A DNA stretch of 64,000 nucleotides from GCA-2720975 sp964467985. Lineage in GTDB: Bacteria; Planctomycetota; UBA1135; GCA-002686595. Within the stretch, counting starts at the first letter, position 1; every line of letters starts with the position of its first letter. This document shows positions 46,958 through 54,659 of the stretch, piece by piece. The stretch is from the NCBI GenBank assembly GCA_964467985.1, contig CAYXTP010000006.1:186001-250000 (forward strand), in the 5' to 3' direction. The position numbers and the translations under genes were made by a program. The notes under the pieces were generated by a model. It did not search any database and was not told the DNA's origin. It saw only the letters and a program-made list of their open reading frames with translations.

Positions 46958-47305
46958 GGGCAGGCTCTCAGGCCATTTCGAAAACTGTCGGAGTGTCCCG
47001 GACCTCGATGCGACGAGGAACGGCAAGTACGCACCAGGACTTCAAGCGCAAAGCGCTCACTTGTGTTTTCGGCTCCCATTGCACTCAACCCCTGCGTCCT
47101 TGCCGCACAGAGTCGAGAGCTAGCACAGGTTCGAGCGAGCCTTCGACCATGTGCTAACCCGACGGAGACGAGTTGGATCTAGTCCGGGGAGCCTCACTCC
47201 CGGCGCAAGCGTCGTCCGACTGTTCCCAACAAGAAGGAGCCGGCCCCAGACGCGGGTCCTAAGACCCGCGCGCTCGGACCGGCCCGCAAGACGAGACGTC
47301 GTGAA
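46958..47305. other. Intergenic region between the porin and cytochrome genes
   Basis: 348 bases on the minus-strand series. The part nearest the porin stop has a strong terminator-like hairpin. The remainder (about 46958-47230) is a long leader for the cytochrome gene, with no open frame I trust and no strong sigma-54 or repeat signal. The cytochrome/ASPIC pair may have its own promoter here. Confidence 0.5.
47239..47283 (-). terminator. Two-tier GC-rich terminator hairpin after the porin gene
   Basis: On the minus strand an outer stem (GCCGGTCC with GGGGCCGGC, one G-U pair) encloses an inner eight-pair stem (CGCGGGTC with GACCCGCG, loop TTAG). TCCTTCTTGTT follows. It lies 22 bases after the porin stop codon and should end or attenuate transcription before the cytochrome gene. 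Confidence 0.7.
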
Positions 47306-48553
47306 TCAGAAGGAGTAGGCCAACCAGAGCCAGATCTTGGTGGCGTCGTCACCGAAACCATCCTCGGAGTAGTCGGCGTACTTGATCCCGGCCGTGGGGC
47401 CACAGTCCAACTTGCGGCTAGCGAGCAGGTTCAGTTCGTCCCCGTAGTCCATGCTGCCCTCGTCAGACTGGAACTGGTGCATGACGGCCAGCAGGTTGGT
47501 CCCCTTCCAGGTTCCGGAGAGGGAGACGTAGGTGTCCTCGAGGCCCGCATCGGGAGTGCCCAAGAATTTGTCCGCCCAGCCGTTGAACTTGTGCCCGGTG
47601 GCCAACGGAGTTTGGAAGCTGTCGCCGGGGTTGCCTGAGCCCTCAAGCAGTTCCTGGCCCACCTTGATGGTCACCGCGTCCAGCTGGACTCCCAGCTCGA
47701 GGTTCATGTAGCCCGCGTCGATGTCCGTGGGGTTGTCATGGGCGTCACTCTGTTGGGCGAAGGCCGCACGATAGAGCAGTTCGAAGGACTCCGTCTCGTG
47801 GTTGCCAGCCAAGGTTGCGCCAACCGTTGAGGTAGACGCACCGACAGTATCCGTGTAGTCGAGATCGAATAGGAAGGCCTCCAAGCGGCCGAAGCCATCC
47901 AAATCATGACTGATCTGAAGCAGGTTGGAGGCCATCGCCTGGTTGCCCGCTGCATGCGACTCGCCATTGATGCGGTTGACGTTGGTGACATGGGCGTAGA
48001 ACACGTCCAACCCGTCGATCCGGCTGCTGTTGACCGAGTAGGCATCAAAGGTCTGCTCGTTTTGGCGCCATCCCACGTTGCCCACAAAGCGCGCATCTCC
48101 CAACACGATCCGTTGCCGCCCCGCTCGCACCTGTGTGTCCTCGAAACCACCGTATTGCAGGAACGCTTGGTTGACCTCGGTTCCGTCAGGATCGGCTACG
48201 ACGGGGAAACTGCCCTTGCCATTCACGGTGCTATTGAAGTCGTCGTCGCCGATAGGGCTGACGTCCTCCGCTTCAAGCAACATGCTGAATCCGTCCCAAT
48301 CACCCGACTTGTAGCCCAGCAGTGTGCGCAGCGTGAGGGCGTCAGCTTGGTCGGAGAAGGAATCCTGGTCCACGCTCTCATAGCGCAGGCGCATCTTGAC
48401 CCAGTGGCTTCCGGCCGCCAGGGCCTCGGCCAGGCCCGAACTGCTGGTCTCCTCCTGAACCACAGGCAAAGTTTGCACGGAGTCCTGCAGCACCTGTCCA
48501 CTTGAGATAGAGGCCAGGGCCAATCCGGCTACCAGGGTGGTCGTTGTCTTCAT
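47306..48553 (-). CDS. Outer-membrane porin (alginate-export-like beta barrel)
   Basis: 415 residues with a signal peptide (MKTTTTLVAGLALASISSGQ) and a GAGGAGG-type ribosome site about 11 bases upstream. The mature protein alternates polar and hydrophobic residues in strands (WVKMRLRYESVDQDSFSDQADALTLRTLLGYKSGDWDGFSMLLEAED) and ends in WLWLAYSF, the aromatic C-terminus used for insertion by the BAM machinery. The motif VRAGRQRIVLGDARFVGNVGWRQNEQTFDAYS is typical of the alginate_exp (PF13372) porin family. It is first in a series with the multihaem cytochrome and ASPIC genes and may provide an outer-membrane path for electrons or substrates. Confidence 0.85.
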   Translation of the reverse strand: MKTTTTLVAGLALASISSGQVLQDSVQTLPVVQEETSSSGLAEALAAGSHWVKMRLRYESVDQDSFSDQADALTLRTLLGYKSGDWDGFSMLLEAEDVSPIGDDDFNSTVNGKGSFPVVADPDGTEVNQAFLQYGGFEDTQVRAGRQRIVLGDARFVGNVGWRQNEQTFDAYSVNSSRIDGLDVFYAHVTNVNRINGESHAAGNQAMASNLLQISHDLDGFGRLEAFLFDLDYTDTVGASTSTVGATLAGNHETESFELLYRAAFAQQSDAHDNPTDIDAGYMNLELGVQLDAVTIKVGQELLEGSGNPGDSFQTPLATGHKFNGWADKFLGTPDAGLEDTYVSLSGTWKGTNLLAVMHQFQSDEGSMDYGDELNLLASRKLDCGPTAGIKYADYSEDGFGDDATKIWLWLAYSF

Positions 48554-48730
48554 GGTGTCGTACCCCTCCTCGGGGGTCGGTTGAATGAGCTGGGGCTCGT
48601 TGGCGAACAGGGGTATTCAAAGCCCGACCTGCCGGCCCGAACATGGGAAGCAGTTCGAAGGAGGTGCGAAATTTGATACGCACTGGAACGGAGCCCAGTT
48701 CCAATTGGGCAGCTAGCAGGGCAGCCCACA

Positions 48731-50269
48731 TCACTTCATGCCCAAGCGCCTCGCCAGATGATGCAGGTTGGCCCGATCGACTTGCAACTCTCGAGCGGCT
48801 GCCGCCCAATTGCCCCTGTGGCGTCCTACGGCCTTGTCAATGACACCACGCTGGAAGCTACGGACGGACTCACGCAGCGACACGGACGGCTGCACCGGAG
48901 CCTGCACCGGTTCGTCCATAGAACCGGCCCGCACGTCGAGATCACCGGCCTCAATGACGACGGGCTCCCCGGCCGGAGTTCTGCCACTCGAGCGCAAGGC
49001 CCCACGCAGGATGACGTTCTCCAGTTCTCGCACGTTACCAGGCCAATCGGCTTCCATGAGGATGTCCTGCGCGGCCTGCGAGAAACGGATGGGTCCGGTA
49101 CCCAATCGGTTGCGACCGCGGTCGGCGAAGTGCCCTGCCAAGTGTGGGATGTCCTGCTTGTGGTCTCTCAGGGCGGGAGTCTTGATGCGGCAAACGTCCA
49201 AGCGATGCAGCAGGTCAGCCCGGAACCGGCCGGCATCCACTTCTGTCTGCAGGTCTCGGTTCGTTGCGGCGAAGACGCGCACGTCCACGCTGACAGGCTC
49301 GTCCGAGCCAACCCGCTGCACCTCCCCTTCTTGCAGCACACGCAGCAACTTGGGTTGTGTATGCAACGGCAGTTCACCGATCTCGTCCAGGAACAGGCTG
49401 GCTCCATCCGCCACGCGGAACTTGCCCAAGCGCTCGCTCTCGGCCCCGGTGAAAGCGCCGCGTGCATGCCCGAAGAGCTCGCTTTCCACAATCGACTCAG
49501 GGAGTGCCGCACAGTTGACGTACACCAGAGGATGGTCGGCGCGCCGCGATTGGGCGTGCAGCATGCGCACGACGAGTTCCTTGCCCACGCCCGTTTCGCC
49601 GGTCACGAGTACGGGCAATTCGGAGTGGGCTACGAGCTCGATTTCTTCCCGCAAGCGGGAGAGCAGATCGCTATTCCCGATCAGATTGCCACCGCGACGG
49701 GACATGGCGTCCTGCACGAGGTCGCGCGCCACCAAGCCCTGGTGATCGGCCTTGCGCTGCAGGGTCTCGATCAGCGAGTGGTTGCGGAAAGCGGCGGCGG
49801 CCAGGGCCGCCATGTGATTCAGAAAGGGGTCGCTGATGCCGTCAAAGTGGCCAGGCTGTAGCGCGTCCGCCGTGAGCACTCCCACCAACTCCCCTTCCAC
49901 GCGCAGGGGGCAACCGAGGCAGGCGTGGATATTGCCGCTCAGGTCTCCGGGCGCCGCAGTGACCAGCCCGTCGTAGGGATCGGGCAGGGCGCTGTCTGCG
50001 GGAAAGCGCGTGGGTGCCTCGCTGGAACAGATGATGTCCAAGCGCGGATGCAGACTGCGTTCGAAGCGGCGGCCGTAGGCGTCCTGCTCCAGGCCAGAGC
50101 AGGCTACAGGCACCAAGGTATTCCCCTCCAGCTGCAGGAGCGCCACCGCATCGCAGCCCAGGGCCCGCCGCACGGAAGCAACCAGGCGCCGCATGCGGTC
50201 CTCCCCGGTGAGCAGGGCCGTCATGTCACGAACGAGCGGCAGGAGGTCAACCAGATCAGGTGTTGTCAT
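48731..50269 (-). CDS. norR: NorR-like sigma-54-dependent activator
   Basis: 512 residues. An N-terminal GAF domain (about 10-170) binds NO through a mononuclear iron in NorR. The AAA+ domain (about 190-420) has Walker A GETGVGKE, the sigma-54 contact loop GAFTGA (in ELFGHARGAFTGAESERLG), Walker B LFLDEIGELP, and the ATNRDL sensor region. The C-terminus is a Fis-type helix-turn-helix (RHRGNWAAAARELQVDRANLHHLARRLGMK). Domain order and divergence from a RIC gene behind a sigma-54 promoter support NorR. No flavorubredoxin or NorB is in the window, so RIC is its only visible target. Confidence 0.9.
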   Translation of the reverse strand: MTTPDLVDLLPLVRDMTALLTGEDRMRRLVASVRRALGCDAVALLQLEGNTLVPVACSGLEQDAYGRRFERSLHPRLDIICSSEAPTRFPADSALPDPYDGLVTAAPGDLSGNIHACLGCPLRVEGELVGVLTADALQPGHFDGISDPFLNHMAALAAAAFRNHSLIETLQRKADHQGLVARDLVQDAMSRRGGNLIGNSDLLSRLREEIELVAHSELPVLVTGETGVGKELVVRMLHAQSRRADHPLVYVNCAALPESIVESELFGHARGAFTGAESERLGKFRVADGASLFLDEIGELPLHTQPKLLRVLQEGEVQRVGSDEPVSVDVRVFAATNRDLQTEVDAGRFRADLLHRLDVCRIKTPALRDHKQDIPHLAGHFADRGRNRLGTGPIRFSQAAQDILMEADWPGNVRELENVILRGALRSSGRTPAGEPVVIEAGDLDVRAGSMDEPVQAPVQPSVSLRESVRSFQRGVIDKAVGRHRGNWAAAARELQVDRANLHHLARRLGMK

Positions 50270-50290
50270 ATCGTCACTATCGTTGTCTAT

Positions 50291-50307
50291 TTCACATCAA
50301 ACGTGAA
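50291..50307. promoter_or_regulatory. Candidate NorR/operator palindrome upstream of ric
   Basis: TTCAC and GTGAA flank seven bases at 50291-50307, about 55 bases upstream of the sigma-54 promoter and close to the norR start. NorR sites in other bacteria are spaced inverted half-sites with a 7-base gap, although the published core is GT-N7-AC and this is the mirror arrangement, so binding is inferred only. Confidence 0.4.
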
Positions 50308-50351
50308 GTGTCCTTTGAACAACTTTATGCCCATGGGCCCCCTTGCCGGGC

Positions 50352-50368
50352 TTGGCACGGGATGTGCA
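50352..50368 (+). promoter_or_regulatory. Sigma-54 promoter of the RIC gene
   Basis: TTGGCACGGGATGTGCA matches the sigma-54 consensus YTGGCACGRNNNTTGCW at every defined position but one, with GG and GC exactly ten bases apart. Transcription is expected near 50379, about 50 bases before the ATG. Divergent norR encodes the matching enhancer-binding protein. Confidence 0.88.
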
Positions 50369-50431
50369 TTAGCTCTGCCGACTCGCCATCCCCCAACAAC
50401 CAACAGCGGCCCTGCCGCCGGAGCCACCGCC

Positions 50432-51103
50432 ATGCAAGCCATCACGCCCCAACACTCCCTGGCCGACCTCGCCGTCTCCCACGCTGGAGCCTCGCGTGTC
50501 TTTCACCGCCACGGACTCGATTTTTGCTGTGGCGGGCAAACCAGCTTGCAGGATGCCTGCGTCGCGGCGGGACTGCAGGCGCCGGCAATCGCCTCCGAGA
50601 TCGAGGTGGAGCAGCAGGCCACCGAACAGGCCTTTGTGCAGGCGGACGAGATGCCGATCGACCAGCTCGTCGATCACATTCTCGAGAACTTCCACGCGGC
50701 CCACCGGGCCGAGGTTCCGCGACTGCTCGCCATGGCGCGCAAGGTCGAGTCGGTCCACGCGGAAAAGCCCAGCTGCCCCACTGGGCTCGGCGATCACCTC
50801 GAGTACATGCAGGGTGAATTGGAGCAGCACATGTTGAAGGAAGAGGAAATCCTGTTCCCCATGATCCGCGCTGGTCACGGAGCCATGGCTGCCATGCCCA
50901 TCCAGGTCATGGAGCACGAGCACCACGACCACGGGCGAAACCTCGCGCGGATGCGCGAACTCGCCCACGACTTCAACGCGCCTCCCGAAGCCTGCGGCAC
51001 TTGGCAGGCTCTGTACCTGGGACTCGATGAGTTGCAACAAGCGTTGATGCAACACATCCACCTGGAGAACAACGTCCTCTTTCCCCGCGTCTTGCGGGGC
51101 TGA
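50432..51103 (+). CDS. ytfE: Iron-sulfur cluster repair di-iron protein RIC (YtfE/ScdA/NorA-like)
   Basis: 223 residues from the ATG at 50432. The N-terminal DUF542/ScdA_N domain has the FHRHGLDFCCGG motif (Cys pair near residues 31-32). The C-terminal hemerythrin-like four-helix bundle has HAAHRAEVPRL, HLEYMQGELEQHMLKEEEILFP, EHEHHDHGRNL and HIHLENNVLFPRVL, supplying His and Glu ligands for a di-iron centre. RIC proteins repair Fe-S clusters or release NO-bound iron after nitrosative or oxidative stress. It is divergent from norR and under a predicted sigma-54 promoter. In this region it would protect the oxygen- and NO-sensitive clusters of the nearby reductase. Confidence 0.9.
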   Translation: MQAITPQHSLADLAVSHAGASRVFHRHGLDFCCGGQTSLQDACVAAGLQAPAIASEIEVEQQATEQAFVQADEMPIDQLVDHILENFHAAHRAEVPRLLAMARKVESVHAEKPSCPTGLGDHLEYMQGELEQHMLKEEEILFPMIRAGHGAMAAMPIQVMEHEHHDHGRNLARMRELAHDFNAPPEACGTWQALYLGLDELQQALMQHIHLENNVLFPRVLRG

Positions 51104-51131
51104 CCCGGCTCCGCGCCCGGATGCGAATCCC

Positions 51132-52607
51132 ATGTCGGACACGACCATCAACTCAGACTCTCCTAGCTGGACAGATGTTGCATGCCAGCACGCCCAAGCG
51201 GTGACGAATTCCAAGCTCCCGATCATTGAGCCATTCAGGATCAAGAGCGTGGATCCCATTCAGGCCCGCACGCGGCCCGAACGCATCGAGTTCCTGGAAC
51301 AATGCCACGGCAACCTATTCCTGCTTCCAGCTGATGCGGTGCTCATCGATCTGTTGACCGACAGCGGGACAGGAGCCATGAGTAGTGAACAGTGGGCCGC
51401 GCTGATGCGCGGGGACGAATCCTATGCGGGAGCCAAGAGCTACCAGCGATTCGAGCAGGCGGTGCAGGACATCCTGGGCCTGCCCCATGTGGTCCCCACC
51501 CACCAGGGGCGCGCGGCCGAGAGCCTGCTGTTCAAGATTCTGGTGCAGGCCGGAGACGTGGTCCCCAACAACACTCATTTCGACACCACGCGCGCCAATG
51601 TGGAGGCCATGGGAGCCATCGCCCTCGACCTGCCTTGCGACGCGTTGGCGGACACCCGTTCCAATGAGCCCTTCAAGGGCAATATGGACCTGAACGCTCT
51701 GGAGGTTGTCCTGGCGGATGACCGCCAACATGTGCCCCTGGTGATGATGACCCTCACCAACAACGCCGGGGGTGGGCAGCCAGCGAGCCTCGACAATCTG
51801 CGCGGCGTGCGCGCGTTGTGCGATGCGTATGCAGTACCCCTCTACATCGATGCCTGTCGGTTCGCAGAAAACGCCTGGTTGCAGCACCTACGCGACCCGG
51901 ATGTTGCAGGCCTTTCTGTAGCCGATCTGGTCAAGCATGCGTTCAGCCTCGCAGACGGCTGCACGATGAGCGCCAAGAAGGACGGGTTGGCCAACATCGG
52001 TGGCTTCCTCGCCCTGCGCGACGCTGAGCTGGCTGAATCCGCGCGTCGCGTGATGGTGGTCACTGAGGGCTTTCCCACCTACGGGGGGTTGGCCGGCCGC
52101 GACTTGGACGCTGTGGCCCAGGGCCTGCATGAGGTCATCGATGAGGACTACCTCGGCTATCGCATCTCAAGCATTCGGTACGTGTGTGAGCGACTGGACG
52201 CGCGAGGCATCCCGGTGGTGCGTCCCTACGGAGGCCACGCCGTTTTCCTGGACGCCGCACGGTTCTTGCCCCACGTCCAGGCGGCACAGTACCCAGGTCA
52301 GGCCTTGGCCATCGAGTTGTACGTGGAAGGCGGCATCCGCTCGTGTGAAATCGGAAGCGTCATGCTGGCGCAGGTCAATTCCGAAACGGGCGAGGAGATA
52401 CCCGCCGCCCAGGAACTCGTGCGCCTGGCGATCCCGCGCCGAACCTACACCCAGTCACACATGGACTACGTGATTGAGATCATCGACCGAGTGTGGCAGC
52501 GCAGAGAGCAGATCGGCGGAGTTGGGATCCATTCCGAACCGCCGGTTCTGCGCCACTTTGGTGCGCGCTTCCATCCTCTGCCCCAATCCAATCCTGTGAG
52601 TGCTTGA
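51132..52607 (+). CDS. tnaA: Tryptophanase/tyrosine phenol-lyase family enzyme, tryptophanase-type residues
   Basis: 491 residues, with an N-terminal extension of about 30 residues. Beta-eliminating lyase signatures: EPFRIKSVDPI, LIDLLTDSGTGAMSSEQWAALMRGDESYAGAKSY, PTHQGRAAE, the PLP Lys in TMSAKKDG (near 282-283) and EGFPTYGGLAGRD. Much of the sequence is closer to tyrosine phenol-lyase, but two specificity sites look like tryptophanase: the Arg of TPL 'MERG' is Ile here (CEIG), and LRHF has His where TPL has Phe. The enzyme should split an aromatic amino acid to pyruvate, ammonia and indole (or phenol). It is 28 bases after the RIC gene, so may share its transcript. Confidence 0.85.
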   Translation: MSDTTINSDSPSWTDVACQHAQAVTNSKLPIIEPFRIKSVDPIQARTRPERIEFLEQCHGNLFLLPADAVLIDLLTDSGTGAMSSEQWAALMRGDESYAGAKSYQRFEQAVQDILGLPHVVPTHQGRAAESLLFKILVQAGDVVPNNTHFDTTRANVEAMGAIALDLPCDALADTRSNEPFKGNMDLNALEVVLADDRQHVPLVMMTLTNNAGGGQPASLDNLRGVRALCDAYAVPLYIDACRFAENAWLQHLRDPDVAGLSVADLVKHAFSLADGCTMSAKKDGLANIGGFLALRDAELAESARRVMVVTEGFPTYGGLAGRDLDAVAQGLHEVIDEDYLGYRISSIRYVCERLDARGIPVVRPYGGHAVFLDAARFLPHVQAAQYPGQALAIELYVEGGIRSCEIGSVMLAQVNSETGEEIPAAQELVRLAIPRRTYTQSHMDYVIEIIDRVWQRREQIGGVGIHSEPPVLRHFGARFHPLPQSNPVSA

Positions 52608-52633
52608 GAGATTGGCGCACCTGTGCTCAGCAC

Positions 52634-53245
52634 TCAATTTGTGCTGGCGACCAGGTGCGTCAACTCTTTACGTACGCGCCGCTCAAAGGTCTCGAGCCGT
52701 GCACCCCAGGGTTTCTGGGCGGCGTGCAAATTGAGCACGGTCGAGCTCTGAATTCCCACCGAGGGAAAGACAGCCCGCTTCCAGAACTTGCCGCTGATCC
52801 CCCCCATGACCCAGCGATCGACTGAGCTGGACGCCTTGAAGGTCTGCAAGACAAGCGCCCGCCGTCCACCCAGCAGACCCCGCGGTGGCTCCGTCCCGTG
52901 ATCCAGAGCCACTCCTCCGGCGAGCACTCGGTCCACCCAGCCCTTCAGTATGGCCGGAGGTGCGAACCACCAAACGGGGTGGATGATCACCATGTGAGAC
53001 GCCCACCGAACATCGGCTTGGTAGCCCGCCACAAGCGGATCGGCCTTGGGGTCCAGTGCCTCGGCGCTTGGTTGGTCCACGCGCAGCCGCAGAACCGGGT
53101 CGAATCCATCGGCGAGCAGATCATGGAGCCGAGTCTCAACGGCCAGACCGGCTAGGGCATCCATCACCACTCCTAGCAAGTGGTGAGCCAAGCCCTGCGT
53201 GCGCCCTTGTCCTAGGACGATGAGGAGACGCCGGGGAGAAGCCAT
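52634..53245 (-). CDS. NAD(P)H-quinone oxidoreductase-like flavoprotein
   Basis: 203 residues of the flavodoxin-like NQO1/KefF/MdaB family. LLIVLGQGRTQGLAHHLLGVVMDAL opens the Rossmann-type fold. The conserved HPVWWFAPPAILKGWVDRVLAGGVAL, where the flavin and quinone bind, is present. Such proteins make two-electron reductions of quinones or related aromatics, avoiding radicals. It is divergent from the benzoyl-CoA operon and converges with tnaA. A role in handling aromatic intermediates or in electron balance is inferred from position only. Confidence 0.8.
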   Translation of the reverse strand: MASPRRLLIVLGQGRTQGLAHHLLGVVMDALAGLAVETRLHDLLADGFDPVLRLRVDQPSAEALDPKADPLVAGYQADVRWASHMVIIHPVWWFAPPAILKGWVDRVLAGGVALDHGTEPPRGLLGGRRALVLQTFKASSSVDRWVMGGISGKFWKRAVFPSVGIQSSTVLNLHAAQKPWGARLETFERRVRKELTHLVASTN

Positions 53246-53506
53246 GCCCTACCCCTACCAAACGCGCGGGCGGGGCCCGAACGGCAGCTACCACAATTCC
53301 TGCCGGCGAGTGGCCCGGGACCCGCCTCCGCTCTCGCCTTGGCCAGAAGGACTTTGGAGGGCCTCAACGGCCATCCGACTGGGCAATATATATCGCTACT
53401 CAGTTAGCAGGGGGCACCATTCTGCTCAGACCGTATAGGCCCATGGCCCCCCATGCCCAATCATGAGTCCCCACAGGCCCCCGCCTCTCTTGCGGACCGA
53501 CACCCC
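53246..53506. promoter_or_regulatory. Divergent promoter region of the benzoyl-CoA operon
   Basis: 261 bases between the flavoprotein start and the had start. An AT-rich block (AATATATAT near 53384-53392) stands out in a GC-rich background and could hold a -10 element. A GGGGGCACC...TGC match to a sigma-54 site has one base too few between GG and GC and is not claimed. No regulator gene of the BzdR or BadR type is adjacent. Confidence 0.4.
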
Positions 53507-54622
53507 ATGACTGACTCGACCCTTGTCACCGCCTATCGCTGGATCATGACGGCGCCGGAGCGCCCCCTAGAGCAAACAGAGTTCGACCTTGAAGATCCGG
53601 GTCCCAGCGAAGTGCTGATCCGGGTTGCCGGCTGTGGAGTCTGCCACACCGACTTGGGGTTCTTGTATGGCGGAGTCCGAACCCGGCACGCCTTGCCCCT
53701 GGCACTGGGGCACGAAATCAGCGGGGTCGTGGTAAAGGCCGGGTCCGCCTCCGAATGCACGTGCGGTCAAGCAGTGGTCGTGCCTGCAGTCATGCCCTGC
53801 GGACATTGCGATGCCTGCAACTCCGGCTACGGAACCGTGTGCAAGGCGCAGATCATGCCTGGCAACGACTGCCACGGCGGTTTCGCTAGCCACGTAGTCG
53901 TGCCGTCCAAGGGACTCTGCCCCGTGCCAGGTTTTGACCCAGCCCAGCCCGACGCCCTGCTGGGAGAATCCGATGTCGACCTCGCGGCCTTGTCGGTGGT
54001 CGCGGATGCCGTGACAACGCCCTACCAAGCGCTCGAGCGAGCGCGCGTGAGCGCAGGTGACCTGGTGTGTGTTGTGGGACTTGGAGGAGTGGGTGGATTC
54101 GCGGCCCAGATTGCGGCCGCCCGCGGGGCACGAGTGATCGGTTTTGACCCCAACACCGAACGCCTCGAGCAGATGAAAGACTTCGGAGTCGCCAACGGTT
54201 TCGATCCCAGCAAGCAGGTGCCGCGCAAGCTGCGCTCTGAGGTGCGCTCGATTGCCAGCGAGCACGGCCATCGAGCGTTCGGCTGGAAGATCTTCGAGTG
54301 CTCAGGCACGCGAGCCGGACAGGAGCTGGCTTACGGGCTGTTGGGCCCAGCCGCCTACCTCTCCGTGGTGGGCTACACCCTCGACAAGATCGAACTTCGC
54401 CTCTCCAACCTGATGGCCTTTGACGCCAAGGCCGCTGGGAACTGGGGCTGCCTGCCCGAGTTCTATCCAGCCGCACTGGACACGGTCCTGAGCGGAGCTG
54501 TGAAGGTCGAGCCATTCATTGAACGCCACCCCCTCGCGGAAGTTCAGCAGGTGCTTGAACGCCTGCAGGCTCACGAATTGAGCAAGCGGGCCGTCCTGAT
54601 CCCCGAATCCCACTGCGGCTGA
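53507..54622 (+). CDS. had: 6-hydroxycyclohex-1-ene-1-carbonyl-CoA dehydrogenase
   Basis: 371 residues from the ATG at 53507. An upstream in-frame ATG at 53453 is less likely because the family starts near MTDST-type sequence. Zinc-alcohol-dehydrogenase features: catalytic CGVCHTDLG and GHEISG, structural-zinc Cys cluster CGHCDACNSGYGTVC, and NAD-binding VVGLGGVGGFAAQIAAARGARVIGFD. Middle and C-terminal stretches (PGNDCHGGFASHVVVPSKGLC, RLSNLMAFDAKAAGNWGC) match the 6-hydroxycyclohexene-carbonyl-CoA branch rather than general alcohol dehydrogenases. It oxidises the Dch product to 6-oxocyclohex-1-ene-1-carbonyl-CoA with NAD+. First gene of the operon. Confidence 0.9.
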   Translation: MTDSTLVTAYRWIMTAPERPLEQTEFDLEDPGPSEVLIRVAGCGVCHTDLGFLYGGVRTRHALPLALGHEISGVVVKAGSASECTCGQAVVVPAVMPCGHCDACNSGYGTVCKAQIMPGNDCHGGFASHVVVPSKGLCPVPGFDPAQPDALLGESDVDLAALSVVADAVTTPYQALERARVSAGDLVCVVGLGGVGGFAAQIAAARGARVIGFDPNTERLEQMKDFGVANGFDPSKQVPRKLRSEVRSIASEHGHRAFGWKIFECSGTRAGQELAYGLLGPAAYLSVVGYTLDKIELRLSNLMAFDAKAAGNWGCLPEFYPAALDTVLSGAVKVEPFIERHPLAEVQQVLERLQAHELSKRAVLIPESHCG

Positions 54623-54659
54623 TCGTCGCCCAACGCTTTCCACCACCCAGACCCTCGCT

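Noticed and set aside
51132..52607. Naming the enzyme tyrosine phenol-lyase.
   Set aside because: Two substrate-determining positions match tryptophanase, although the overall sequence shares many TPL features; kept as tryptophanase-type with the doubt stated.
53404..53424. Possible sigma-54 promoter before the benzoyl-CoA operon (GGGGGCACC...TGC).
   Set aside because: The GG and GC dinucleotides are nine bases apart when CAC is aligned, not ten, and the remaining bases do not fit the consensus.
53453..53506. An earlier in-frame ATG for had.
   Set aside because: It adds 18 residues of low-complexity sequence with no match to the family; the ATG at 53507 starts in the usual place.
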